The notes under the pieces: model-generated | Databases searched by the model: none | What the model saw: the letters and a program-made list of their open reading frames with translations, nothing else | What the model was told of the DNA's origin: nothing | Shown: piece after piece, positions 44,173 to 54,616 of the stretch | Layout: each line of letters opens with the position of its first letter | Position numbering within the stretch: the stretch's first letter is position 1 | Assembly: GCF_046630315.1 (NCBI RefSeq) | Contig: NZ_LQBD01000001.1 | Location: 62,001-126,000 of the forward strand | Source: Brucella anthropi_A | Lineage (GTDB): Bacteria; Pseudomonadota; Alphaproteobacteria; Rhizobiales; Rhizobiaceae | Direction: 5' to 3' | DNA length: 64,000 bases | Made by a program: the position numbers and the translations under genes

Positions 44173-45225
44173 TCAATCGGCCACAGTCACACGGCCATCA
44201 TCATCCGTCACTTTTCCGATGATGCCGGCGGAGGGGCAGCCTGCGGCGCGAATGCTGTGCAGAAGTCTTTCGGCTTCCGCCGGTGCGCAGGCAATGAGAA
44301 GCCCGCCGGATGTCTGCGGATCGGTCAGCAATTGCTGTTTCCAGAGCGGATAGTCGTCGGGAAGCTTTACCGCATGGCCGTAGCTTGCCCAGTTGCGGGT
44401 GGAAGCTCCGGTCGAAAAACCGGCCTGTGTCAGCCGTTCGGCCTGCTTGAGAAAAGGCAGGGCGGCATAATCGAGGGCAATGCCCGCATGCGAGCCGCGC
44501 GCCATTTCGAGCGCATGGCCGAGAATGCCGAAGCCGGTGACATCGGTGACGGCGTGGACGGCGTCATCCTTGCCGAGTTCGGCCCCGACCCGGTTCAGAA
44601 GCGTCACGGAGGCCATCATTTCATCGTAACCGGCGCTGTCGAGTTCCTGTTTCCTGAAGGCGGCGGAATAGATGCCGACGCCGATGGCCTTGGTCAGGAT
44701 CAGCGTGTCGCCGGGGCGGGCGCCGCTGTTCCTGCGCAGGCTGGAAAGCTTGCATGTGCCGATGACCGCCAGTCCGTAGATAGGTTCCGGCGCGTCGATG
44801 GAATGCCCGCCCGCCACCGGAATGTCGGCCTCGGCACAGATGCTGGAACCGCCTTTCAGGATGTCGCGGATCATGTCGGCCGGCATCTTGTTCACCGGCA
44901 TGCCGAGGATTGCCAGCGCCATGATCGGCGTTCCGCCCATGGCATAGACGTCGGAGATCGCATTGGTGGCCGCGATGCGACCGAAATCGAAAGGATCGTC
45001 CACCATCGGCATGAAGAAATCCGTGGTGGCGATCACGCAGTTTTCGTCATCCAGCTGCCAGACGGCGGCATCGTCGCCGGTTTCCGTGCCGACAAGAAGC
45101 TGGCTGAAAGGCTGCATGGCGGGTTGGTCGGCCAGCAGGTCCTGGAGGACGGCTGGCGCCAGCTTGCAGCCGCAGCCGCCGCCATGGGCAAGGGTGCTGA
45201 GACGGATGGGCGATGCGATATCCAT
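44173..45225 (-). CDS. selD: Selenide, water dikinase (selenophosphate synthetase)
   Basis: The 350-residue enzyme makes selenophosphate from selenide and ATP, the selenium donor for tRNA-Sec charging. The active-site motif HGGGCGCKL holds Cys18 (equivalent to Cys17 of E. coli) and Lys21, so this form uses cysteine rather than selenocysteine. ETGDDAAVW (about residues 48-56) and GGHSIDAPEPIYGLAVIG (about 139-156) are the conserved ATP-binding parts. It is divergent from the formate dehydrogenase operon, which encodes its client, with 294 bp between. It starts at ATG 45225. Confidence 0.96.
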   Translation of the reverse strand: MDIASPIRLSTLAHGGGCGCKLAPAVLQDLLADQPAMQPFSQLLVGTETGDDAAVWQLDDENCVIATTDFFMPMVDDPFDFGRIAATNAISDVYAMGGTPIMALAILGMPVNKMPADMIRDILKGGSSICAEADIPVAGGHSIDAPEPIYGLAVIGTCKLSSLRRNSGARPGDTLILTKAIGVGIYSAAFRKQELDSAGYDEMMASVTLLNRVGAELGKDDAVHAVTDVTGFGILGHALEMARGSHAGIALDYAALPFLKQAERLTQAGFSTGASTRNWASYGHAVKLPDDYPLWKQQLLTDPQTSGGLLIACAPAEAERLLHSIRAAGCPSAGIIGKVTDDDGRVTVAD

Positions 45226-45519
45226 GATGTCCCCCGAAAAGGGCTAGCAACGAAAGAAGCTACCGCGTCAGTCTGGCGTTTTTACAGGAGGACGTCAATC
45301 GACCGACGCATGTTCAAGTCGTTGTTGAGATAAGACTTGTGTATTAATACTTGAATATGAGAGTCATGTTATTGGTAAAACAGGATTGTTGTTGTTGTTT
45401 TGGGCGCGCTGTTCGGTTGACAACATGGTTTTATTGCGGTGAACTGATGTCGGCCAAGTCCAGTTTAGAGAAGAGTGTGCCCCGGCATTTTCTTCTGACG
45501 ATCAGGGAGGTGCAGCGCA
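45226..45519. promoter_or_regulatory. Divergent promoter region between selD and the formate dehydrogenase operon
   Basis: This 294-bp region is locally AT-rich (45320-45400). It contains the palindrome GTATTAATAC at 45341-45350 and an inverted pair CAAGTC (45315-45320) and GACTTG (45334-45339). No coding potential is seen. Both promoters should lie here, but I could not assign hexamers reliably. Confidence 0.5.
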
Positions 45520-48500
45520 ATGAATGTGGAGCTCTCACGCCGCCAGTTTCTGGGCGGAACGGGGGCGGTGGTGGCGGCTTCGGCGCTTGGGTCCTTCGGT
45601 TTCGGTGGGGTGGAAAGCGCCTATGCCGAATCCATTCGCCCCTTCAAGCTGACCAATACGACCGAAACCCGGAACACCTGCCCCTATTGCTCGGTCGCCT
45701 GCGGCGTCATCCTTTATTCTAAGGGCGATGTGCGCAAGGGCGAGAAGGCAGAACTGATCCATGTCGAAGGCGATACGGATCACCCCACCAATCGGGGCAC
45801 GCTTTGCCCGAAGGGTGCGGCGCTGAAGGATTTCGTCAAGGCGAAGACCCGCCTGCAAAATCCGCGGGTGCGCGAGCCGGGTTCGTCTGAATTCAAGCAG
45901 ATTTCCTGGGAAGATGCGCTCGACCGCATCGCGCGGCATCTGAAGGACGACCGCGACGCCAATTTCATCGCGAAGAACGCGGCGGGCACCACGGTCAACC
46001 GCTGGACGTCAACCGGCTTCCTCGCGGCTTCGGCGACCACCAACGAAACGGCGTTTCTTACCTATAAGGTGGTGCGCAGTACAGGCATAGTGGCATTCGA
46101 TAACCAGGCACGCGTCTGACACGGCCCGACGGTGGCGAGTCTCGCCCCAACATTTGGCCGCGGAGCAATGACCAACTCCTGGACCGACATTAAAAACACC
46201 GACCTCGTCGTCGTCATGGGCGGCAATGCGGCGGAAGCGCATCCGTGCGGCTTCAAATGGGTGACGGAGGCCAAGGCCAATCGCGGCGCGAAGCTGATCG
46301 TCGTCGATCCGCGCTTCACGCGCACGGCATCGGTCGCGGATTTCTACGCGCCGATCCGGCAGGGCTCGGATATCGCCTTCCTGCTCGGCGTCATTAATTA
46401 CTGCATCCAGAACAATAAGGTGCAGTGGGATTATGTGAAGCATTTCACCAATGCCAGCTACATCATCAAGGATGGCTTCGAATATAAGGACGGGCTGTTT
46501 ACCGGCTATGATGCGGAAAAGCGCGATTATGACCGCTCAAGCTGGGACTATGTGATCGGCGATGACGGCTATGCCGTCGTGGACGACACATTGCAGCACC
46601 CGCGCTGCGTGTGGAACCTGTTGAAGCAGCATGTTTCGATCTTCACGCCGGAAATGGTGGAACGCATCTGCGGCACGCCGAAGGAGAAATTCCTGAAAGT
46701 GGCGCAGATGATGTCCGAATGCTCTGCCCCGGACAAGACGATGACGTCGATGTATGCGCTCGGCTGGACGCAGCATTCCAAGGGGTCGCAGAACATTCGC
46801 TGTATGGCGATGCTGCAGCTTATCCTTGGCAATATTGGCGTGCGCGGCGGCGGCATGAATGCGCTGCGCGGCCACTCCAACATTCAGGGGCTGACCGATA
46901 TCGGTCTCATGTCCAATCTTCTGCCGGGCTATATGAACATCCCGGTCGAAAAGGAAACCGATCTCGAGACTTATATGTCGACACGCGGTTTCAAGCCGTT
47001 GCGCCCGAACCAGATGAGCTACTGGCAGAACTATCGCAAGTTCTTCGTCAGTTTCCAGAAGGCGATGTGGGGCAATGCCGCGACGGTCGAGAACGACTTT
47101 GCCTATGACTGGCTACCGAAGCTCGACGTGCCGAACTACGACATGCTGCGCATCTTCGACATGATGCATGAAGGTAAGGTCAACGGCTATGTCTGTCAGG
47201 GGTTCAATCCGCTGATGGCGGTGCCGAACCGCAAGAAGCTGACCGACGCCTTGTCGAAGCTGAAATTCCTCGTGACGATGGATCCGCTGGAAACGGAAAC
47301 CTCGCGTTTCTGGGAAAACCACGGCGAATATAATGATGTGGATTCGGCGTCCATCCAGACGGAAGTGTTCCAGCTTCCCTCCACCTGCTTTGCCGAGGAT
47401 GAGGGTTCGCTCACCAATTCCGGGCGCTGGCTGCAATGGCACTGGCCGGGCGCAACGCCGCCCGGCGAGGCGAAGACCGACAACTGGATCATGGCGCAGC
47501 TTTTCCTGCGGCTGCGGGCGCTTTATCGCAAGGAGGGCGGCGCCTTCCCCGATCCGATCCTCAACCTCACCTGGGATTATGCGGATGAGGGCGAACCGAC
47601 GGCGGAAGAGCTGGCCAAGGAACTGAACGGCCGCGCGCTTTCCACGGTGACGGATCCGGCCGATCCGACCAAGGTCGTTGCCGAGGCGGGCAAGCTTCTG
47701 TCCGGCTTTGCGGCGCTGCGCGATGACGGCTCGACGGCATCGGGCTGCTGGATCTATTCCGGCTGCTTCACCGAGGCAGGCAACAACATGGCCCGCCGCG
47801 ACAATCACGATCCGGATGAGACGGGCGCCTATCTCAACTGGTCGTGGGCATGGCCGGCGAACCGCCGCATTCTCTATAACCGCGCCTCCGCCGATATTGA
47901 CGGCAAGCCGTGGGATCCGAGCCGCAAGCTCATCGAATGGGACGGTTCGAAATGGACGGGCTATGACGTGCCGGACATCGCGCCGACCGCCAGGCCGCAG
48001 GAAGTCGGGCCGTTCATCATGAATGCGGAAGGCGCCTCGCGCCTGTTCAGCCGCGGCATGATGCGCGACGGTCCGTTCCCGGCTCATTACGAGCCGTTTG
48101 AATCGCCGCTCGCCAATGTGATCGCGCCGAACATCCGGGGCAATCCGGTGGCGCGTGTCTTCAATGACGATTTCAAGCAGTTCGCGGAAACGGCGTCGGA
48201 GGAGTTCCCCTACGCCGCAACCTCCTACCGCCTGACGGAGCATTTCCACTACTGGACCAAGCATGTTCATGTGAATGCCGTCCTGCAGCCGGAATTCTTC
48301 GTGGAAATTTCGGAGGAGCTGGCGAAGGAAAAGGGCATCGCCAAGGGCGACTGGGTGCGCGTGTGGTCGAAGCGCGGCTCGGTCAAGGCCAAGGCCGTGG
48401 TGACGAAGCGCATCAAGCCGCTCATCTGCGACGGCAAGACGGTGCATGTGGTGGGCATCCCGCTCCATTGGGGCTTCATGGGTGCCGCCCGCAAGGGCTT

Positions 48501-48606
48501 CGGCCCGAATTCGCTGACGCCTTTCGTCGGCGACGCGAACATCGAGACGCCGGAGTTCAAGGCGTTTCTGGTCAATATCGAGCGCTCAAGCGCGCCAGTG
48601 GCATAG
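45520..48606 (+). CDS. fdoG: Formate dehydrogenase alpha subunit, selenocysteine-containing
   Basis: This 1028-residue catalytic subunit is read through an in-frame TGA at 46117-46119, which encodes selenocysteine 200 in NQARV-Sec-HGPTVASLAPTFGRGA. The context is the same as in E. coli FdnG and FdoG. The N-terminus has a twin-arginine signal (SRRQFLGG, Arg7-Arg8), so the folded enzyme is exported to the periplasm. A [4Fe-4S] site is formed by Cys54, Cys57, Cys61 and Cys96. Sec ligates the molybdenum of bis-MGD and oxidises formate to CO2. An automatic gene caller would split it into 199- and about 824-residue parts. The beta and gamma subunit genes follow. Confidence 0.96.
46117..46119 (+). 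other. In-frame UGA selenocysteine codon
   Basis: TGA at this position is in frame with both the N-terminal 199 residues and the rest of the protein. It sits exactly where Sec occurs in FdnG/FdoG. SelA, SelB, SelD and tRNA-Sec genes are all within about 9 kb. Confidence 0.95.
46122..46160 (+). promoter_or_regulatory. SECIS-like hairpin for selenocysteine insertion
   Basis: An outer stem CGGCC (46122-46126) pairs with GGCCG (46156-46160). An inner stem GGCG (46134-46137) pairs with CGCC (46143-46146) around the five-base loop AGUCU. It starts 2 nt after the UGA codon. Bacterial SECIS hairpins carry a GU-containing apical loop that SelB domain IV reads. Confidence 0.7.
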
Positions 48607-48618
48607 GAGGGATTAGAA

Positions 48619-49575
48619 ATGTTTCCACCCGTTCCCAATCCCGATGTCACGCCGCAACAGCCGCGTTTCGGTGACAAGGACCTGATCAGGCGGTCGGCGT
48701 CGAACGTGACGCCGCCAGCGGAGCGCCAGACCGAGGTGGCGAAGCTTATCGACGTGTCGAAATGCATCGGCTGCAAGGCCTGCCAGTCGGCCTGCGCCGA
48801 ATGGAACGACACGCATGAGGAAGTGGGCGTCAATGTCGGCGTCTATGACAATCCGCATGATCTGACGCCCGATACCTTCACGCTGATGCGCTTTACCGAG
48901 TGGGACAATCCCGATACCGGCAATCTGGAATGGCTGATCCGCAAGGATGGCTGCATGCATTGCGAGGACCCCGGCTGTCTCAAGGCTTGCCCGGCACCGG
49001 GCGCAATCGTGCAATATTCCAATGGCATCGTCGATTTCATCCACGAGAACTGCATCGGCTGCGGCTATTGCATCAAGGGTTGTCCGTTCGACATTCCGCG
49101 CATCTCGCCGGTGACGAACAAGGCCTATAAATGCACGCTCTGTTCCGACCGCATCGCGGTGGGGCAGGGGCCGGCCTGTGCCAAGGCCTGCCCGACGCAG
49201 GCCATCGTCTATGGCACCAAGGACGAGATGAAGGAATGGGCCGATGACCGCATCAAGGATCTGAAATCGCGCGGCTTTGAAAATGCCGGTCTTTACGATC
49301 CGCCGGGCGTTGGCGGCACGCATGTCATGTATGTGCTGCACCATGCCGACAAGCCTGAAATCTATGCCGATCTGCCGAGCGATCCGCGCATCAGCCCGGT
49401 TGTCGAGGCGTGGAAGGGCGTGTCCAAATATGCGGGCATGGCTGCAATGGGGCTGGCCGCTGCGGCGGGTCTGCTGCATTATATCTTCAAGGGTCCGAAC
49501 GTCGTGACGGAGCATGACGAGGAACAGGCCGAAAAGCTCACGGGAGAGAAGACTCATGAGCAAGACCGACTTTGA
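48619..49575 (+). CDS. fdoH: Formate dehydrogenase beta subunit (iron-sulfur)
   Basis: The 318-residue electron-transfer subunit has four ferredoxin-type cysteine clusters: C49-C52-C55-C59 (KCIGCKACQSACA), then CMHCEDPGC, CIGCGYCIKGCPFD and CTLCSDR...CAKACP. Together they bind four [4Fe-4S] centres, as in FdnH. A C-terminal membrane anchor lies at about residues 272-292 (YAGMAAMGLAAAAGLLHYIF). It passes electrons from the selenocysteine subunit to the cytochrome b subunit. It starts 12 bp after the alpha gene and overlaps the gamma gene by 20 bp. Confidence 0.95.
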   Translation: MFPPVPNPDVTPQQPRFGDKDLIRRSASNVTPPAERQTEVAKLIDVSKCIGCKACQSACAEWNDTHEEVGVNVGVYDNPHDLTPDTFTLMRFTEWDNPDTGNLEWLIRKDGCMHCEDPGCLKACPAPGAIVQYSNGIVDFIHENCIGCGYCIKGCPFDIPRISPVTNKAYKCTLCSDRIAVGQGPACAKACPTQAIVYGTKDEMKEWADDRIKDLKSRGFENAGLYDPPGVGGTHVMYVLHHADKPEIYADLPSDPRISPVVEAWKGVSKYAGMAAMGLAAAAGLLHYIFKGPNVVTEHDEEQAEKLTGEKTHEQDRL

Positions 49576-50263
49576 CGATGTGGAACGCGGCGACGGCATA
49601 GAGCCGGGCAGACCGGTCCGGGTGCATCGCTATTCCGGCGGCGCGCGCCTCAATCACTGGATCACCGCCATCAGCCTCGTGCTGCTGGCACTCTCGGGCC
49701 TTGCCATGTTCCATCCTTCGCTGTTTTTCCTGTCGGGTCTGTTCGGCGGCGGACAATGGACCCGCGCCATCCATCCGTGGATCGGCGTCGTGCTGTTTGT
49801 CAGTTTCCTCGGGCTTTTCCTGCGTTTCTGGAGCGCCAATCTGTGGAAGCGCGAAGACAGCCAGTGGCTGGCGCAGGCCAATGACGTGCTTGCCGGCCAT
49901 GAGGAAAAACTGCCCGAAGTCGGCAAATATAATGCCGGTCAGAAGCTGGTTTTCTGGTCCATGTCGCTCCTGATCATCATCCTGATCGTTTCCGGCGTGA
50001 TGATCTGGAACGAATATTTCGGTGCCTATACCAGCATCGAGCAGCAGCGTTGGGCCCTGCTTGTTCATTCCATGGCGGCGGTGGTGGCGATCTGTGTGTG
50101 GATCGTGCATGTCTATGCCGCGATCTGGGTGAAGGGCACTATCCATGCCATGACGCGCGGCACGGTGACAGGCGGCTGGGCCTGGCGGCACCACCGCAAA
50201 TGGTTGCGCGAACTGGCATCGAAGCAGAAAGTGAAACAGGGCGGCAGCAAACCTGCCGCCTGA
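49556..50263 (+). CDS. fdoI: Formate dehydrogenase gamma subunit (cytochrome b)
   Basis: The 235-residue inner-membrane protein has four helices and the histidines expected to bind two haem b groups (ARLNHWITA near residue 30, IHPWIGV near 77, LVHSMAAV and IVHVYAAIW near 170-190). It completes the FdnGHI-type complex and reduces quinone. I chose ATG 49556, with GGGAGAG upstream; it overlaps the beta gene by 20 bp. It lies 73 bp before fdhE. Confidence 0.93.
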   Translation: MSKTDFDDVERGDGIEPGRPVRVHRYSGGARLNHWITAISLVLLALSGLAMFHPSLFFLSGLFGGGQWTRAIHPWIGVVLFVSFLGLFLRFWSANLWKREDSQWLAQANDVLAGHEEKLPEVGKYNAGQKLVFWSMSLLIIILIVSGVMIWNEYFGAYTSIEQQRWALLVHSMAAVVAICVWIVHVYAAIWVKGTIHAMTRGTVTGGWAWRHHRKWLRELASKQKVKQGGSKPAA

Positions 50264-50336
50264 ATTTGCGTGATCGTCATTCGGCGGCGATCATATTCAG
50301 TGGTCCACGTGGCCCGTCGGGTTCGTGAGGAGTGAC

Positions 50337-51248
50337 ATGGCAGGCAAGAAAAATCTGGTGCCGGACCCGACGGTCATCGGCGAAATATCGGCCCCGCCCT
50401 TCGTGCAATTGCCGGACCCCGGCGCACTTTTCGCCAGACGAGCGGAGCGCCTGCGCCTTCTGGCCTCGGTCAGCCCGCTGAAACCCTATCTGGAATTCAT
50501 CGCCGATCTGAGCGAGGCGCAGTCTGAAGTGGCGGCCGGTCTCGGCCCCGTCGTTGCGCGGCAGGGCGATGAGCGGGGGCGGGAATTCGGTATGCCGTCG
50601 ATCGATCGTGCGGATGTCCTATCGGACGAGGCGCTCGACACCATCTTCGACCGGCTTTTCGCGCGCGCCGACACAATCGCCAAGCCGCAGGATGCCGCCG
50701 ATGCGCTGGAGCGTGTGGCGCAAAGTAGCACTGATGATCGCCGCCGGATGATCGAGGCGCTTTTCGCCGGGGTTCTGCCGCCGCAGGCGATTGCCGAACA
50801 TATTTATATCTGGGCGGGATTGCAGCTCCATTTCACGCGGCTTGCCTCGGCGCTCGACGCGAAATCGGTGAAGCCGGTCGCCGATGGCGTCTGCTCGGCC
50901 TGCGGTTCCCTGCCGTCAAGCTCGATGGTCGTGGGCTGGCACGGTGCGCATGGCGCGCGCTTCTGTTCCTGTTCCGTGTGCAACACGCTCTGGCATTATG
51001 TGCGGGTCAAATGCGTGTGCTGCGGCTCTACAAAGGGCATTGGCTACAGGCACGTTGAGGAAGGCGGCGGCATCATCAAGGCCGAAACCTGCGACGAATG
51101 CCAGCGCTGGGTCAAGATCATCTATCAGCAGCTATCGGCGGATGCCGATCCGGTGGCCGACGATGTTGCAAGCCTTGGCCTTGATATGCTGATGCGCGAG
51201 ACGTCTTACCGGCGCGGCGGGTTCTCCCCGCTTCTTGCCGGGCTGTGA
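50337..51248 (+). CDS. fdhE: Formate dehydrogenase accessory protein FdhE
   Basis: The 303-residue cytoplasmic protein has the FdhE cysteine motifs in its C-terminal half: CSACGS, CSCSVCNTLWHYVRVKCVCCGS and CDEC (about residues 185-265). These form rubredoxin-like metal sites. FdhE interacts with the catalytic subunit and helps maturation before Tat export. I chose ATG 50337 with GAGGAG upstream rather than GTG 50325. It is placed between the structural genes and selA, 6 bp before the latter. Confidence 0.94.
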   Translation: MAGKKNLVPDPTVIGEISAPPFVQLPDPGALFARRAERLRLLASVSPLKPYLEFIADLSEAQSEVAAGLGPVVARQGDERGREFGMPSIDRADVLSDEALDTIFDRLFARADTIAKPQDAADALERVAQSSTDDRRRMIEALFAGVLPPQAIAEHIYIWAGLQLHFTRLASALDAKSVKPVADGVCSACGSLPSSSMVVGWHGAHGARFCSCSVCNTLWHYVRVKCVCCGSTKGIGYRHVEEGGGIIKAETCDECQRWVKIIYQQLSADADPVADDVASLGLDMLMRETSYRRGGFSPLLAGL

Positions 51249-51254
51249 GGCGGC

Positions 51255-52658
51255 ATGGACCAGATCAAGGCTTCGCTGCGCCATCTTCCGTCCGTGGATA
51301 CCATCCTGCACCTGCCCGAACTTGCCGGGGCAGCGGAGAATTTCGGCCACGCATCGCTGACGGAGGCCGTCCGCAAGGTTCTGCACGACGAGCGCGAGGC
51401 GGTGAAATCCGGTGCTTCGCTCTCCAGCAATAAGCATCTGGCGGAACGGGTTCTCCATTTGCTCGAAGCATCCGGACAGTCGAGCCTGCGCCCGCTGTTC
51501 AACCTGACGGGAACCGTTCTGCACACCAATCTGGGACGCGCGATCCTTGCCGAAGCCGCAATCGAGGCTGCCACGCAAGCGATGCGGCAGGCGGTTTCGC
51601 TTGAGTTTGATCTGTCGTCGGGATCGCGTGGCGAGCGCGACGACCATCTGCGCGCGCTTGTCTGCGAACTCACAGGCGCGGAAGACGCAACCGTCGTCAA
51701 CAACAATGCCGCCGCCGTGCTTTTGGTGCTGAACAGCCTTGCCTTGGGCAAGGAAGCCATTGTGTCGCGCGGTGAACTGATCGAGATCGGCGGCGCGTTC
51801 CGTATGCCGGATATCATGACCCGTGCCGGGACACGGCTTGTCGAAGTCGGCACCACCAACCGCACCCATCCGCGCGATTACGAGAATGCAATCAACCCGG
51901 ATACCGGCCTTGTGCTGAAGGTCCACACCTCCAACTACCGGATCGAAGGTTTTACGCGGGAAGTCACGGCGTCGGAACTGGCGGCAATCGCGCGAGGCAA
52001 GGGCGTGCCGCTGGTCAATGATCTTGGCTCCGGCACGCTTGCCGATCTGACCGCTTTCGGCCTCGCCCATGAGCCGACCGTGCGTGAGGCGGTTGCCGAA
52101 GGCGCGGATATCGTCACCTTTTCGGGCGACAAGCTTCTGGGCGGACCGCAGGCGGGGTTCATCGTCGGGCGGCGCGATCTGATTGCCCGCATCAACAAGA
52201 ACCCGATGAAGCGTGCGCTGCGGGTCGACAAGATCAGGCTTGCGGCACTGGAAGCGACGCTGAAACTTTATCGCAACCCGGAACGGCTTGCGGAAAAACT
52301 GCCGACCATTCGCGCTCTGGCGCGCCCGCAGCCGGAAATTGCCGCCCAGGCGGCAAGGCTGAAGCCGCAGCTTGAAAGAGCGCTTGGCCCGGCTTTCACT
52401 GTGGCGGTGACGGATTGCGCCAGCCAGATCGGCTCCGGCGCATTGCCGCTTTCAACGGTTCCAAGCGCCGGATTGTCGATTGTGCCGAAGGAGGGCAGCG
52501 GCACGGCGCTGACAGCGCTTGCCAGTTCATTGCGCGCGCTGCCTCTGCCCGTCATCGGGCGGATGGAAAAGGGTGCCTTCGTGCTCGATCTGCGCTGCCT
52601 TGAGGATGAAGACGGCTTTCTGCACGATCTGTCGTCTCTTGCGGCACGCCGCTCATGA
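51255..52658 (+). CDS. selA: L-seryl-tRNA(Sec) selenium transferase
   Basis: The 467-residue PLP enzyme converts seryl-tRNA-Sec to selenocysteyl-tRNA-Sec using selenophosphate. The conserved FNLTGTVLHTNLGRA (residues 82-96) and SSGSRGERD (121-129) segments are present, and the PLP lysine is K293 in FSGDKLLGGPQAG. Bacterial SelA is a decamer. Its stop overlaps the selB start as ATGA, giving coupled translation. Confidence 0.96.
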   Translation: MDQIKASLRHLPSVDTILHLPELAGAAENFGHASLTEAVRKVLHDEREAVKSGASLSSNKHLAERVLHLLEASGQSSLRPLFNLTGTVLHTNLGRAILAEAAIEAATQAMRQAVSLEFDLSSGSRGERDDHLRALVCELTGAEDATVVNNNAAAVLLVLNSLALGKEAIVSRGELIEIGGAFRMPDIMTRAGTRLVEVGTTNRTHPRDYENAINPDTGLVLKVHTSNYRIEGFTREVTASELAAIARGKGVPLVNDLGSGTLADLTAFGLAHEPTVREAVAEGADIVTFSGDKLLGGPQAGFIVGRRDLIARINKNPMKRALRVDKIRLAALEATLKLYRNPERLAEKLPTIRALARPQPEIAAQAARLKPQLERALGPAFTVAVTDCASQIGSGALPLSTVPSAGLSIVPKEGSGTALTALASSLRALPLPVIGRMEKGAFVLDLRCLEDEDGFLHDLSSLAARRS

Positions 52659-54616
52659 TCGTCGGAACGGCGGGACATATCGATCATGGCAAGACCGCGC
52701 TGGTGCGCGCGCTGACCAAGATCGATACGGATCGGTTGAAAGAAGAAAAAGAACGCGGAATTTCCATCGATCTCGGCTTTGCCTATCTGCCTCTCTCCGG
52801 CGATGAAAAGCATACACTCGGCTTTGTCGACGTGCCGGGGCACGAAAAATTCGTGCATACGATGCTGGCCGGGGCTGCGAGCATCGATTTCGTCATGCTG
52901 GTTGTCGCCGCCGATGACGGGATCATGCCGCAAACGCGCGAACATCTGGCAATCGTCAATCTGCTCGGCATTCGGCGCGGCGTCGCCGTCATCACCAAAT
53001 CCGATCTTGCCGAGCCGGAACGCCTCACAGAAGTCGAAATCGCCATCCGCAATGAACTGGCGCCGACGGGACTGGCCGATATTCCCGTTCTGGCGGTTTC
53101 CACCCTATCCGGTGCCGGGATCGACGAACTTAGAACCTTGCTGGAAATCGAAGCGCATGCATTCGGCGGGCGGCGGGTAAACGGACGTTTTCGTTTGGCC
53201 GTGGACCGTTCTTTCACGCTCAAGGGCGCGGGCACGGTCGTCACCGGCACGGTGCTTTCCGGCAAGGTTGCGGCTGGCGACCATCTGCTCATCAGCCCGT
53301 CCGGCAGGGAAGCGCGTGTCCGCACCATCCATGCGCAGAACAGGCCGAGCGAAACTGCTGAGGCGGGTGATCGCTGCGCGCTCAATCTGGCGGGCGAGGG
53401 CATATCGAAAGAGGCGGTGCATCGCGGTGACATGCTGGTATCGCCCGGCCTTCATCGCCCGACGGATCGCATCGATGCATCGTTGCAGATATTGCCTTCG
53501 GAGAAAAAGCCGATTGGGCAGTGGTTCCCGGTTCGCCTGCATCATGCCGCAGCCGAGGTCGGGGCGCGCATCGTGCTTCTGCGGGATGAGGAGCTGCGGC
53601 CTGGCGCGGAAGAACGGGTTCAGCTGGTGCTGGATCGTCCCGTCGCGGCGGCGGCAGGAGACCGTTTCGTCATCCGGGATGTTTCCGCACAACGCACCAT
53701 CGGCGGCGGACGTTTTCTCGATCTGCGCCCGCCGCAACGCAAGCGCCGCAGCCCGGAGCGCATGGCGCAACTTGATGCCCACTCCATCGACGACCCTGTG
53801 GAAGCGGCACGCGCATTGCTGTCGGTCGAGCCCTATTATCTTGACGCGACGGCATTTCTGCGCGACCGCGCGCTGCCTGATGATCCGGAAAGCCTCGCCC
53901 AGACGCTTGATGCCATAATGCTCCGCCAGACAAATTCGGTACTTTTGCTGTTGCCGGAGCGATGGAATGCTTTGCGTGATGATATTCTGGCGCGGCTTGG
54001 CGCATTTCATGACGAAAACCCGGGCCTGATCGGCATGGGCGTCGAGCGGCTGCGGCTATTGTTGAAACCGCGCCTGCCAGCACCTGCCTTTCGCGCCGCC
54101 ATCGCCGCGCTGGTCGAGGCGGACCTTTTGAGACTGGACGGTGCGTGGCTGCGCCTCCGCGATCATGAAGTGACGATGAGCGATGCCGACGAGGCGCTCT
54201 GGCAGCGCATCGCGCCACTTCTCGGAGGCGAGGCTCGCTTTCGACCGCCGCGCGTGCGCGATATTGCAGGATTGCTTGATGCGCGGGAGGAAGATATTCG
54301 CTGCCTTCTCAAGCTTGCCGGGCGCATGGGCCGGGTGCATGAAGTGGCGCACGACCATTTCTTCCTGCGAGCGACGATTGCCGAAATGATCGGCATCCTG
54401 TCGGATATGGACGCGGCCTTCGACAGCGGCTGGTTCATCGCGGCGCGGTTTCGCGACCGGATCGACAGCGGACGTAAGGTGGCGATCCAGATATTGGAAT
54501 TCTTCGACCGCAATAGCGTCACGATAAGGCGGGGGGACATGCGCCGCCTGAACCGCCGCAAGCTGGACTTGTTTGGTGATTTCACGCAAAGTGAGGCCGC
54601 GCCGCAAGGGGCATAA
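52655..54616 (+). CDS. selB: Selenocysteine-specific elongation factor SelB
   Basis: The 653-residue GTPase delivers Sec-tRNA to UGA codons followed by a SECIS hairpin. The N-terminal EF-Tu-like part has the P-loop GTAGHIDHGKTALV (residues 4-17), DVPGHEKFVH and TKSD. Domains II and III follow (to about 340). The C-terminal part (about 380-650) holds the four winged-helix domains of which the last binds SECIS RNA. Its TAA stop ends exactly one base before the tRNA-Sec gene. Confidence 0.96.
   Translation: MIVGTAGHIDHGKTALVRALTKIDTDRLKEEKERGISIDLGFAYLPLSGDEKHTLGFVDVPGHEKFVHTMLAGAASIDFVMLVVAADDGIMPQTREHLAIVNLLGIRRGVAVITKSDLAEPERLTEVEIAIRNELAPTGLADIPVLAVSTLSGAGIDELRTLLEIEAHAFGGRRVNGRFRLAVDRSFTLKGAGTVVTGTVLSGKVAAGDHLLISPSGREARVRTIHAQNRPSETAEAGDRCALNLAGEGISKEAVHRGDMLVSPGLHRPTDRIDASLQILPSEKKPIGQWFPVRLHHAAAEVGARIVLLRDEELRPGAEERVQLVLDRPVAAAAGDRFVIRDVSAQRTIGGGRFLDLRPPQRKRRSPERMAQLDAHSIDDPVEAARALLSVEPYYLDATAFLRDRALPDDPESLAQTLDAIMLRQTNSVLLLLPERWNALRDDILARLGAFHDENPGLIGMGVERLRLLLKPRLPAPAFRAAIAALVEADLLRLDGAWLRLRDHEVTMSDADEALWQRIAPLLGGEARFRPPRVRDIAGLLDAREEDIRCLLKLAGRMGRVHEVAHDHFFLRATIAEMIGILSDMDAAFDSGWFIAARFRDRIDSGRKVAIQILEFFDRNSVTIRRGDMRRLNRRKLDLFGDFTQSEAAPQGA

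Noticed and set aside
46117..46119. Nonsense mutation making formate dehydrogenase alpha a pseudogene
   Set aside because: The TGA falls at the exact selenocysteine position of FdnG/FdoG, a SECIS-like hairpin follows, and all four sel genes are adjacent.
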